Shown here one piece after another: positions 44,809-57,000 of a DNA stretch of 64,000 nt; positions within the stretch are counted from its first letter, which is position 1; each line of letters begins with the position of its first letter. This DNA is from Phoronis australis (lineage: Eukaryota > Phoronida > Phoronidae), in NCBI GenBank assembly GCA_002633005.1, contig NMRA01000162.1, positions 596,304-660,303 of the forward strand. Reading direction: 5' to 3'. The notes below the pieces were generated by a model, which had not been told where the DNA came from, made no database searches, and saw only the letters and a program-made list of their open reading frames with translations. Made by a program: the position numbers and the translations under genes.

Positions 44809-47682
44809 TACAGCACACGTCACGAATTTTTGTCCGACTGGTCGGAAATTGGTCGACGACCAAACACAGTCGGCTAGGAGCCGTCTGCTGAGTCGCGCCT
44901 GTGGTCGGCGCTTGGGTCGGCTAGCATAGACGACCAATACGGATTAAGCGTGTCCTTTGAAGAAAATTTTATGACTAATGATTTTATTACTTAGCGGGTG
45001 AACTTTGGACAAACAAACATTTAACTGTTCGCTGTTCGTTTACCAGTGGCAACTCCTGTCTTGACATCGGTTTATCAACATTTGTTCAACTATTCAATTG
45101 AGGTAAAATCGAATCAACCTACAGATACGAAGAGCGTGACATTACACCAGCCTAAAACCTTATGTTGAATTAATGACGGCGTGGTAAAATCAAACGTTAA
45201 GTGATATCGTGGAAGCATAATTTCTAACTTTAGATATGAGACTTTTTATACAGTACATTATGCATAAAAATAAGCACCGAATTTGAAATTTACAGTAAAA
45301 TTGCATAAAAATCAGAATACAACACTGGATATTTTACGACCTCAAATGTTTTCATGCCGCGGAAGGCTCAACAAGCAGCAAGCATTTGCGCTCATCCGTT
45401 ATTGCTCTTGATCATCACTTCATCACGCTGTATATTGCACTTTACCACAGATAATTATTGTTGTGCATTTCTGTAGAATTTCTTAATATGTTGGTACAGC
45501 AATAGATCCCAAGTTTATTTTAGGAACAATATAAACGATGGTTTGAATATAGCGCCGATATTAAATCATGGCGGCATGAAAATGGAAGACTGTGATCGGT
45601 TTATAGTGTAATTCATCATCCATCATCATTCTGAAATTGTTGTCACTTTCGCAGTAAAAAAAAATTTCCAAGCTAGAGCCTTCCTATCTAGCCAGCCAGA
45701 TGTGAAGACTATTTTCAAAATACAGCAAGGTGCCACTGCGTATTGAGCTCAAACACACCTCGAAACTTCACACAGTCCGGATAGTTACATGTACGCTTGT
45801 CACCTCGTCGAAAAGCTTGTATCAACATGAGCTCAAGACCAGCGAGTTTGCATGCAAACTCTGGAAGCCAATTGGCATACAAGTTGCCCGTTACGGCCGT
45901 TTAAACGAAAAACATCCGACGTCATCTTGCGTAATTCTCTGCCTTTTGTAACTTAAAAACGTATGTCGTCGTTTTGAAGAGTTCATTCGTGACACGAGCC
46001 ACTTTCAAAATGTTTTCGACATCTCCCATTAGATGGTGACAACATCTCAGCAAAATTTGTTCTAAAATTTGGTTCACTGATATCAAAATTCCAAAAACGT
46101 ATAATGAAGTGAAACCAATTCTGATCATTTGTCGTGACGTTTACGCAACCTCGAGGGAGAACGTTTGATTAAATAATCTGGGAAAAAGAAACTGACTAAT
46201 AGGTGACGCAATATTTCATTGCGTCGAAAGTCGACGCAAAAGGTCATACCCTAATTTTAGCAGCAGAATAAGTATAGACAACCAAATTTTGCAACGCTGG
46301 TAAATAATTTAGATTACTCTAAGAAGATTTTATTTGGTCAGTTTTTACGCACAACGGCACAAATTTGTATATTTAATTTAGTAAACACCTTTGCACCAAG
46401 GCTAGAGCCTTCCGAGCCCTTTGGCGTAAGAACACAATACTTGGCGGGGGTAAAACTTTGAAAATAATATTTTCGGGGTAACCTGGTACAGGTAATCCTA
46501 AAAAAATTGTCTGTGTTTTCATGTAGAGCGTAAAATTATTAACCCAGTGATTCAAGAAGAACACTCTCGCAAACGAAAACGCACAGAATTTTCAGCTCTA
46601 TTACCCTGGTTAAAAAACAACTTCTATAAGTTTATTGCATCTGATTCTAGTGATCACCAGGGCAAGTCAAAACTCTTAAGGGGGCGCAATTTCAAACCTT
46701 TGGCATGAATCAGTGATATAAAAATGAAATTAGACCGACTTTAATTCATCAGCAATGTAGACACAACAGTTCCAGACACTGACTGCGTTTGTTAACGTCT
46801 TGTGGCAATGATAAAAATAAATGTTTCTACTATGATTGATAACAAGTTTTACTCTGATGAGGTATGATGCAATATGCATGTCTAATATGCAGATCGGCAG
46901 TTGCAAAAATATTTACTGGATTTAATGAATCCGTTTGAAATGAACCACTGCGAAAGTGTGATTACTAATTGTACATTCGAAGCACGCCTCATTAGAATAA
47001 AAACATACACATGCTTGATGATCCTGGGAGTACCTCTATTACAGGCATGAGTGAAGATATATGGTTGTTGAGCCATAGAGGATAATAAGGCTTAAAATAA
47101 TATCACCCTGAGCCATCTACACCAGGCATATACCAGGCATATATTTCAAAAGAATCCACAACTACTCATTCTTCATAGTCATAACTACTCATTTTTCTTA
47201 GTATTACTAAATCACGAACACCTAGACTTATATAAGAAGTTACACAGAACGCTGCTACACAACTTGCTCTCTCACATTTATGGGAGGCCTAATTTGCAAC
47301 ACGCACTTCGTATTTTTAGGTTGATTCGATTTTACCTCCATTCAATAGTTGAGCAAAATTTGATAAACCGATGTCAAGACCGGAGTTGCCACTGGTAAAC
47401 GAACAGCGAACAGTTAAATGTTTGTTTGTCCAAAGTTCACCCGGCTAAGTCATAAAATGGCAATTGCCGACCAAGGACACGCTTAATCCGAATTGGTCGT
47501 CTACGCTAGGCGACCAATTAGCCGACCCAAGTGCCGACCACAGAGACGACTCAGCAGACGGCTCCTAGCCGACCGTTGTTGGTCGGCTGCTGGTCGGCTA
47601 GACGACCGGTCGACGACCGGTCGACGGCCGGTCGTCGACCAATTTCCGACCGGTGGGCCAAAAATTCGTGATGTGTGCTGTA
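44809..47682. mobile_element. Long-TIR transposon family X1, copy 2 (complete, 2.87 kb)
   Basis: TA-CAGCACACGTCACG at the left and CGTGATGTGTGCTG-TA at the right. The inverted arms reach about 380 bp: 47298-47680 is the reverse complement of the family's left end (best seen against 16108-16470), ending near ACGAAGTGCG. In copy 2's own left arm part of the GGTCGGC array is deleted. Colinear with 16108-19020 except for the absent 402-bp MITE. The minus frame at 45922-46128 (MGDVENILKVARVTN) is shared with copy 1 but is short and unrecognised. Likely non-autonomous. Confidence 0.75.
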
Positions 47683-49390
47683 GCATTATAGATCTGCTAA
47701 TCACCTCTTTGTTAAACATATATCCAAATGAAAAACCTTAAACCGGCAGGCGTTGTCAACCAACACTTGACCTTGTACGCTGGAACCACTTACATGTAAG
47801 TGAAAACCACAGGCGCTTGGGTTTATCGCAAATGACATCACTCAATAATATATAAAAGAAAACATAAAGGTTGGACACTTATACTTTGCCAGGCCGAGGC
47901 TCCCAACTTCAACCGTCCAAAATCCAAATAAAATCTGCGTGCACCTCCCTCAGTCTGGTGTTGCATAAACCTTCGAAGCCTTATCTTTCCTAGATCCCAT
48001 TAACTGTCTTCGTGAGTGGTGAATTGGCGATGGAATTTCCAAAACAATCTCAAAACTCTGAATTCAAGGACCGGAAATAGTAAACATGGCGGATTTCAGT
48101 TGGGCTTCAACTGTACGCCTGTCGTAGGTGAAAGTTCGAGTTTGAGCAAGCAACCTAAATTTCAAATTTAATAATTCTTATCCAAAACTCAACAAATTGA
48201 GAATGTTGAAGTTAGTATTTTAATTATTATTTGTAACTTTATTCCACTGACGGCTCATTTTAGCCCTTAACTTAGAATTTTAAACTGGCGTATCTTTTTT
48301 CTCATCTTGACATCACGCACTTTTTTGATTGAAGCACAACACACACTCGGCCAGGAAACGCAGTCCGTGCAAGTATTACAATGCGCGTGGCCGACGAGTT
48401 AACTCAATGGTTTTGGCCAAAAGTAAAACCTTCATAAGAAATCACAGTACACAAAAATTTCGCATATCAATACAGTATCAGGAAAATTTATATTTGACAC
48501 AAATATGTGAGTAATTACATTTATTCGGCAATAAAGTGCTCTCTGCTTCTCATGATCAAGTAGTCGAGGGATTGATGATGAAAGCCGCGCGAAATTAGAC
48601 TTTCAGATTTAGCTCGCGAGCGTCCTTCAAAAACCCGGATGTGCGAAGACCGTCTGTCATGACATCACGGAATCACTTCCTTGAATTTGTGATTTTGGCA
48701 TTCTTTTGGCATTTTTGTCGCCAAATCACCACTCGACGACAATTTGAAGAGATCGAATGAAAGAAAGTGTTCTAAGAGTTGTCCGATGCTAGTTTCGTGG
48801 AGTTCCATGCACATTTGAGTACACAATTCTGAGCAAACAGATTTCGAGTGTCCAACCTTTATGTTTTCTTATATATCTTATTGAGTGACGTCATTTGCGA
48901 TAAACCCAAGCGCCTGTGGTGAAAACCAACCTAATCAATGCCATTTTCTCTCATACTTCTCAACCTTTTGTAACAAAGAATAATAAATTAACACGTAGTT
49001 TCGTAAACAGGACGCTCAACACGCGCCATTTCCTAAAATTCTGTGACGTCTTTCGGGAGATAAAGACAGCTTCGCAGGAGCAAATTTTTTCTGAAATTCG
49101 GTTTGCTGGTATTAAATACTAAAATATTGCAAGAAATTAAATCAGCTCCGATAACAAGTTGTGACATATCCAAAACTTCGAAGAATATTTAGATCGTTGT
49201 TGTACTAAGAAGAACTCGGGGAACGAAACTGGCCAATTGGGCTACATGTGTCGGCGCCGAAATCCGACCTGAAAGAGCGCAATCCAATTTTTGCAGAGTT
49301 AACTGGAGAACACTAATTTTTGCAACACGGATAAAAAATTTAGTTTTCTATTCGTAAAACCAATAATGTCCCTTTGACTGCCAAGTAATT
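47683..49390. repeat. Old, diverged X1-like sequence, split by another element
   Basis: 48920-49390 matches, at low identity, the X1 interior near 17300-17640 (ACRCGCCATTTC, GACGTCTTTCG, AATTTTTGCAAC phrases). The piece at 47683-47806 is probably its other side. Confidence 0.4.
47807..48919. mobile_element. Inverted-repeat DNA element, 1.11 kb, CCACAGGCGC ends
   Basis: Begins CCACAGGCGCTTGGGTTTA and ends with its inverse. The arms match over about 73 bp with few differences. Both sides carry TGAAAA (47801-47806 and 48920-48925), a possible 6-bp target duplication; CCA following each copy leaves the exact boundary open by up to three bases. The interior shows no long frame. Superfamily not assigned. 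Confidence 0.65.
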
Positions 49391-52300
49391 CAAGCTGATT
49401 CTCGAGTATGCACAGGTCCAATGGAACTAACAGAAGCATCGGTAGACATGCCTTAAAGTACAACAGGATTGCAGTTATGAGCTACGTGGACGCTGCTGCA
49501 GCCAGTCAAACGGAAGTACGTTCAATGATGCAACTGATCAGCATTAGCGAAGTACTGGCAAGCAGCCATTAAATCAGCCCTTTTGAGCTTGAACAGTCTT
49601 AGGATAGATATCTGAAACCAAAGATGCGAAACTCCACATGGTGGGAACCAGCACAATAGAACCCACCTCCCTCTTTCAACACTGGCCTGCATTTTTCACC
49701 TGGGAAAATCATTAAGTGAATAGAAATACAGGTTATCTAGTCCATGTACCTGAACAAGACTTGCCATGCATGCATGAACACAGCTCACCGACCCACCTCT
49801 TTGCTGTCTCAAAGACACGAGATCGCACCCAATAAATAAGAGCCACACATCGACTCTAAATCGAGCTACTTTTATTGCTTCAGTCAAAAAAGAATTCACA
49901 TGTGGCGAGCTGGTGAAGCGTAGCAGGGATCAATGAGAAGCAGGTATCACTTTTTGGCCATTTGGTAAAACTCCCACTCTCCCTCAATTTCGCCCCAATC
50001 ACAGGTACATGTATAGCCATACCACGCACACTTGAGTACCCACCAAAAATAACGAAAGGAAGTTAACTGACGGGAGTCTCCTGCGTTCTAAAAATGAAAG
50101 GTTGCGTCGATGAGTCTTTCAGATGAAGCTACAAAGTACGAGTGTCAATCTCAATTCTCTGTTCGACTAATGAAAAGAAGAGAAACATCTTCCAGGAGAT
50201 ACATGTACCTGTATGGTGTGAACCGACTTAGATTTGGTGAATTTTCTGGGTTTTAACTTGAAGGTTCTAGCTTATTTCTTAGGAAAAAAGAAGCACAAAT
50301 TACACCACCGTAACACAACGGTGTGAGCAGTCATGACAAGTTTTTTTTTAAATGACCCGTTATGCCCATTGCCTTAACTGAGCAAAAGGTACATGTATAT
50401 GCGCAGCACGTACCCTAACCACGATGACTTAGACAACACGCCTGCCTATTTTGCTATCTTCGAATGTTCTTAATATTGGCAGTGCTTACAATGTTTTGGA
50501 CTAATGATTACTGATCACTCCAGTCCGAATCCAATCATTCGTGCCCTATTGCAAACTCCCAGTCTTACAAATGATCCAAAGCATTGATACTTTTTAGACT
50601 TTTGGCGACATCTCTTGTAGCGTGGTGTTGGTAAAAGTTCTTTGTAAAGCGCTCTAGACTATGATGTGAAACAAGGCAACGAGACCTCAGATCGAGCTTC
50701 GTAACAGCCATTTCTTGGAATCATGACCTACATGTACTAACATGAAACTTATTCAATTTCATAGATAAACGTCATTAGCACAATATTTCGATAAAATGAT
50801 TGCTTGAAACAAATACGATGATTTTGACTAAAGCTTCAAACAGCTGTTGTTTATTAAATTTTCTTGCCAATTGAACAATACTTTTTATTCTTACTGTTTT
50901 TTACCACCTATTGGTAATATAAAACAGGTGACAGTGGTAAGAGTACCTTTGCCTAAGTATAAGTTTGAAATTGAAGACAAACGCTTTGGCTATTGCTGGA
51001 ACTACGTGGGGACGTAAGCAATCCAAGGCCTATGATTATAGAGCCCTTGAACAAGACCTGAATGCGTAATGGATTTTAACGGTTGGAGGCAGCCCAAATA
51101 CTGTAATCTGGAACATTCTAGAGCCTAGAACAATTGTATAGATTCTGGTTAGTTCTAGAAAGCGATTGGATTAGTGAAAACTTCTACAACATTGTATGGG
51201 ACTATCAATGCCCAAGCAAAGATTTGTGACAGCTAGTTGAAGTTAAAGAGAATTACGTGATAGCTACAGTGGAGCCTTCGTAGCACTGGCTGGACCATCC
51301 AACATATATGACGTCGGGGGGTATTGTTTGTGCAAAATTGAGAAGGTACGGTCGAGATTAATAAAGTGATTAATTTAAACCAGTCTTCAGTCAATCACTG
51401 CACCGAAAGTTACTAGCACTGGTCGTTTACCACCTGCGCTCCCCCACAAACGAGGAAAACATGACAATTGGCAACTCAGTTGGTGTCATAGTTATTGCTG
51501 GGTCACTTACCGTGATTAGGCAGAAGTACCCATTCTTTTCTACCCAATTTCGCCTTTATCGAACCGTTACAGTTAACATGCATAAACGAAAACATTATGC
51601 ACGTCAACCCCTTTTGAGGCTGTATACGCGGACCAGATAGTTTAGCTTGCTTAGGATGGCGTCCTTGGAAATACCAAAATTGTCCTTAAAAATAGAGAAA
51701 CAAATTTAACCGTCGGTTTGTCAAACTAGTTGAATCACAGGCCCTTTACTGTCCTGTTATGTAGTGTTTGGCATGTTTATTGGTGCTCATTGCACTGAGT
51801 ACCAATCCACTACAAATAGCCGCCTTGCCATAGATGTCCACTGTCTTTGTAAAAAACGCTGGGAAATGTGTAACGATAACGGTGGTAGACTTTGCAAATA
51901 ATGCTGGAATATACATGTAACTGTGGCCAAAAAGTCTTAATGGGTGCTGTATAACTGTATTAGACGTTCCAGTAAAACTCGAATAAACACATCGAGGATA
52001 TCGGATTCCAAGATTAATTCTGGGTCAAACCAAATGGGTTTTGATAGGGAGAGCTGGGTCGTGTTAAATAATGCTGCGGTCTCGAAATATACATGTACAT
52101 GTAAACACGTTCATGCAAAACTAAGCAGCATACCGTATTGCATACTAATGATAGCACTTGGTCTTGATCAGTATTCGTTACTAGTTTGAAAGGTAACAAA
52201 AAGGGGGACTTTCAAAGAGATATATGTATGGATAAAAATATCCAGAATTTATTGCTCATATCATTCAAACACAAATGTTCCTTAAATGACTCATCGCCTT

Positions 52301-53337
52301 TTAGTAAGCACATAAAGCAGCTGTCGTCTTGCTATCGCTGAATTACTATTGTCCGATAACATTCCGATTGGTATCCAGAGGCTTAGAAATACATGGAGTT
52401 TAGACTTGTGCAGCAGGGAAAATGAAGGTTAACCAAACTACCGAGCAACATCCCATTGGACGAGCTCTGGCGGCAATTATTGTTTCATGTGGTGCAGAGA
52501 CATCTAGCGTTCGTTTTTGCAATAAACAAATATAGCAAGATATGACGGCACCAGTCGGTAAAAACGCAATGTTGGTTTTTGCAATATCTGCGGCTGCAGC
52601 AACGCTGAGTTAATTGAAAATTCGTGATTTATGTTTTTTGATTCCCCACTGATTGCAATAGTTGATGTTCACGATTGAATCAAAGCATATTTTTGCTTGA
52701 AAGTGTTGCCAGTCATTCAGTTATAGACTGGGTGATTTGAATTTATGCCATTACCGTTTCTTGCATTTGGTCACATGTGTAGAAAATTATCGTAAATTGT
52801 TAGCTTGATTTTTGGAACTAATGGTTACTTTAATCTATGCCAATTGATTATTTTTATCAATTTATTTTACCTATTCTTTTTCATTATTATTTATTAATTT
52901 TTAATTATTTATTAATGTATTGTTTTTTATTTATACTTTGTTACTTATTCAAATTATTTAATGTGAACCCATACAGTTAACATTCTGGCTGCTGTTGAAG
53001 AATATTCAATATTATATGATCACGGTATGGATTTGAGTTCATAATAAATACATGTATTAAATGTAAGGTTCGGTGGAAGTGGGTAAGGAAGTGTTCTTTC
53101 AAAAGCGTATTGAGCCTTACATCGATGGGTGCTACGGTAATATTTGTATTAAGTTGGAACCCCGTTACACTCAGTGACCATGTGGTTTGTTTAGATGTTT
53201 TTGAGACGGGTCTTCAGACATCAAGTCAGGAAATAAGGCGTCCTTATATCTTTCACTTTGAATTTGGCAACTTTTACCTGCCAAAGCAGGCTGAACATGC
53301 TTTAATTAACTTCAGAAAGCAGACTTAAAAAAAAAAC
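49391..53337. other. No recognised gene
   Basis: About 3.9 kb with no exon, RNA or element I can support; 52840-52970 is very AT-rich. Short frames up to 81 codons were read and not recognised. Confidence 0.5.
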
Positions 53338-53870
53338 ATGCAGGATTGTGCCCGGCAGAAACCCCAAAAAAATCTCAACCACGGTATGCCATCAAAGTTT
53401 GATCTAGACTAGATATTTAAGGTACCGGCCAAAACTGATTTAAAACGAACAATAGTACCGCATTAAACATTGAATGACAAATGACAGACAAACTGCACTC
53501 TAGAATGGGTCCGGCAGAATCCAAAAAAGCCCCCCCCCCAAAAAAATGAGCTAGCACATGCATTAGAGATACCACAAAAAAAAAACAATTACATGAGATT
53601 CAATACATGTCACAGATCACTTAATGACCGGCAAACAAAATACACTCTGGATTGTGCCTGGCAGAAAACCTCAACAATCTCAACCACGGTATGCTATTTT
53701 TGAGACACTTAGATTTTTAAGATGTCGGCTTAAACTGATTTAAAGCCAATAATGGTGCTGCACTGAACACCCAGTGACCCGTGAAAGACACGTTTTACTC
53801 GGAAATAGTCATCCAAAACCCAGAAAGTACCTAAAAATGGAGGTACAATCGTCCATGCAGCTTTCCCCTG
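53338..53870 (+). repeat. Left arm of an inverted pair of tandem repeats
   Basis: Diverged monomers of about 140-150 bp with GTGCCCGGCAGAAACCCC, CTCAACCACGGTATGC and CACTCTAGAATGGGTCCGG. They are the reverse complement of monomers at 55870-56720. Confidence 0.6.
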
Positions 53871-55042
53871 CTAGTTCAAGTAGTCGGGTGAGAAATAAAA
53901 ACAACTGGACGACAAGATGTTAAAAATTACATTACGAAAGTCGAAGTACACAATTGGTGATAAAAGTGGTATATTTAATAAGTTAACTTCAAAAAACGGG
54001 GCAGCGGGAAACAAAAACTAATTATAAAAAACTTCCATTCACTGAAACCTGTGTTTACTCTCATGATCACTACAAGCGAAAAGCAGACGGGTTTCAAGAT
54101 GTAAAACAGTTAACTCGTTTAGTGGTAACTTTTTGAAGAAGTATTTATATGATGTCGAAATTCAGTGTAGTGTATAGTGTTTGCAATGTTTTAGTTTCGC
54201 GGAGTCATTTGTCGATGGCCAACATAATGTCTTCCGTTAATAAAATACAAATCACCCTAATTAGGTGCGCAGCCATGCGGTGGAGTCCAATGCTAGTTTA
54301 ATAAATATATAAACAAAGATGTGTTTTGGTTACAAGGGGTCTCACTGCAGTATTACCTGGAAATTGCATGCAAAGGCAGGGTGTGACGTCACAGCAGCAC
54401 TGTTTAGGAAAGAGAAAGTGAGGCCTCTGAAAATCCTGATGAAATACTCATTTGGCACACTAATAAGCTTCTTCTCAGACATAATAAACGTAGATGTCCA
54501 AGACGGAAGAAAGTTAGGGAGAAGTCAAATATGTCAATGAAGCGCAGATCTCTTTAATTTATAGAAATGTAATTGATAAAATATAGTTCATAAAAGCAAC
54601 GAAAATAATTCCAAATGTTTTCATAGTGTTAAATCAGTTTGCACGTCTTACTTAAAAAACAGTAAATGGTTGTGAGATTTCAACGCGCACCCAGAGGGGG
54701 GAGTCGGGGGGCTCGAACGAGCCCCGCCATTTGGCGAAGTGGGCAAAAAGGTCCGCCTCAGAGAAACAATCAGTCCGCGGAAACGAGACAAAAGTCCAGT
54801 AAAAAGGCGCAGACATGCAGTTCACAGTACTAAAGGTGGTACACCGTTTTTTATAGTCATTCAGCTTTTCTGCTAGCAAAAGGTCTACTTGGTCAGAAAT
54901 TCGAGACCCCCAAAAACTAGACGCCGGGTGCGTACATGGGTTTTATGTTTTTGTTCGTCAGCTTTTAGACAATTGGTCCCTCGTCAATAAAATATTCCCC
55001 AATGTCCAACATCAAGAAGATTGACTGCGCATTGCTTCCTCC
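53871..55042. other. Interior of the inverted-repeat unit; nothing recognised
   Basis: Contains short frames and a small G-rich palindromic word near 54700 (GGGGGGCTCGAACGAGCCCC). No gene recognised. Confidence 0.4.
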
Positions 55043-55358
55043 TTGCCGAAAAACACTATTGCACAAGCTCAAACGAGCCCACTAAGTTGCCTTGCTCTGG
55101 GGCCAAGTGGTTTCGGCCGATCCGGGAAACGGTTTCAAACATCTGACCTACGGTTGGAAGGTACAAGATGGATACTATACTCCCAAATGGTTTTGCGGAT
55201 CTGCAATTTCTCATGTCCTTTTTGAAGGTACTGGTCTCTTACAAGAAAACCAAACCGATCGAGAGGTAAAGGAAATGGGCTATGACGAAACAAGCGTGCC
55301 CGAATCAAAAGCTGAAGTAGCAGTGACGAATCTGATATTGAAACGTAATAAAAACTAA
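55043..55358 (+). pseudogene. Unrecognised coding remnant between inverted repeat arms
   Basis: An 88-codon plus frame (55092-55358) carries GWKVQDGYYTPKWFCG, then an acidic/polar tail, and ends at a stop; a second frame covers its start. The aromatic 'GW..DG...P.WF.G' pattern looks like protein-coding sequence of a mobile element, but I cannot name the family. No start or splice site is evident. Confidence 0.35.
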
Positions 55359-55869
55359 CGGGAAACTGCTGTTGACATTAAACATATAGTATTTAGATAT
55401 AGATTTTCGTCGATACGGTGATTTTAATTATCTATTACTATGCTGTTTGAAAACGTTGCTCTTTTCTGTGTAGTTTATTTTGATTATAAAAGGTTTTTAA
55501 AAACACGTCTGTTAATTTTCTTTCGACGTATTGTTTAGTAGTCAATAGGATGAAAGGGCTCCTTGGAAATAATTTTCGTGGTTCCTCGATCTAGCGCAAA
55601 TTTAGGGGCCGTGTGTTGTCCCTGACGTATCCTTTCTGCTGGCAGTTTTGATAGCGTTTTATATTTTACAGAATCTGCGTTCTTAAACATCACTGAGTGG
55701 TTTGGTTTTAGACAGTTCCTGGTATTCCAAAGTGTTACTGTTATCAGGTACTTTCCAAAATGCTTACTCTCCGCCATCATCCATTTGACATCCAGTGTGT
55801 GAGCTCAGTAGACGCAAAAGTATAAGCTCATTAACTAATATGTCATATATTTTCAAAATTATTTAACGA
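55359..55869. other. No recognised gene
   Basis: Lies between the coding remnant and the right repeat arm; nothing recognised. Confidence 0.4.
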
Positions 55870-56720
55870 TAGTTGACATTTCGGGGGTTGGCGAGCACGA
55901 TCCACACTGGGTTTTAACCGTCATAGCGTGTTTGGTAACCAGCTACATCTATTTGAATCATATGGACTTGTTTATTGTGGTACCCCGAATGATGACCTAG
56001 CTTCTTTTACGGTGTAAATGAGTTTCTGGCGAACGCCTTCCAGAGCACAATTTGTTGTCTGTCATGGGTCATCTGGTGGATTATTGGTTTTAAGTCAGTT
56101 TTAGCCGGTACCTCGGGTATCTAATGTAACTCGAAGTTTTGATAGCATATTTTGTGGTGGAGGGTTTCTTCCAGGCACAATCCAGAGTGTATTTTGTCTG
56201 TCATAGGGCATTTACTGACCTGTGACATGTACCTCATGGACAGGTTTTGTGTGGTACCTCGAATGTATGTGGTAGTTCACTTTTTTTTTGGGGGGGGGTC
56301 ATTTTTGGTTTCTGCAGGACCCATTCCAGAATGCAATGTTTGTCATGGGTCATTTGGTGTTCAGTGCGGTACTATTGTTCGTTTAAAATCAGTTTTGGCC
56401 GTAAATCGAAAACCTAGTCTATCTCTAATTTTTGATTGCATACCATGGTTGAGATTTTTTGGGGTTTCTGCCGGGCACAAGCTAGAGTGGATTTTGTCTG
56501 TTATAGGGGTTTTAGTTATCTGTGACATGTATTGAATCACATGAAATTGGTTTTTTGTGGTACCTCGAATGTATGTGCTAGCTCATTTTTGGGGGGTCCT
56601 TTTTGGTTTCTGCTGGACCCATTCCAGAGTGCAATTTGTCTGTAATGGGTCATTCGGTGTTCAGTGCGGTACTATTGTTTGTTTCAAATCAGTTTTGGTT
56701 GGTACCTCGAATATCTAGTG
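55870..56720 (-). repeat. Right arm: tandem repeat, monomers about 145 bp
   Basis: At least five monomers start with TTTCTG/TTTCTTCC near 56020, 56165, 56310, 56463 and 56610, each followed by CCAGAGTG..TTTGTCTGT..GGTCAT and ending in GGTACCTCGAAT. Alternate monomers resemble each other more, suggesting a roughly 300-bp higher-order unit. The 127-codon frame at 56152-56535 is a by-product. Confidence 0.65.
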
Positions 56721-57000
56721 GTTTAACAATAACATTAAGTCTGAAATAAATAAAAGAAACAAACTGTACCGATCGTTCAGAAGATCAAATAACCCATGCA
56801 CGTTCAAGCGCTACAAAGAACAGTGCAAGAGTGTGGAAGAACTAATTAAAAAGACAAAACAAGACTTGTAAGATGAAAGTTATCTCTAATATCAAAAATG
56901 TCTCCAAAAATTCTAAGGAATATTGGGATATAGTAAACAAAATTCGAGGACATGTACTCGAACAATACCCCAATGTTTATAAAAATACTCTGAAATTCCG
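56716..57000 (+). pseudogene. Non-LTR retrotransposon (LINE) fragment
   Basis: Plus frame KRNKLYRSFRRSNNP, then FKRYKEQCKSVEELIKKTKQ; after a stop and frame shift near 56870 it continues with ISNIKNVSKNSKEYWDIVNK. This order (basic helix with an R-YK...I-K-K motif, then N.K..W..VN) is typical of the linker between the endonuclease and reverse transcriptase domains of LINE ORF2 proteins. Neither catalytic domain is present. It abuts the right repeat arm. Confidence 0.5.

Noticed and set aside
47493-47741. Arg/Asp-rich open frames on both strands at the X1 end
   Set aside because: They are translations of the palindromic GGTCGGC subterminal array.
56152-56535. 127-codon plus-strand frame
   Set aside because: Lies wholly in the tandem repeat arm and repeats with its monomers.
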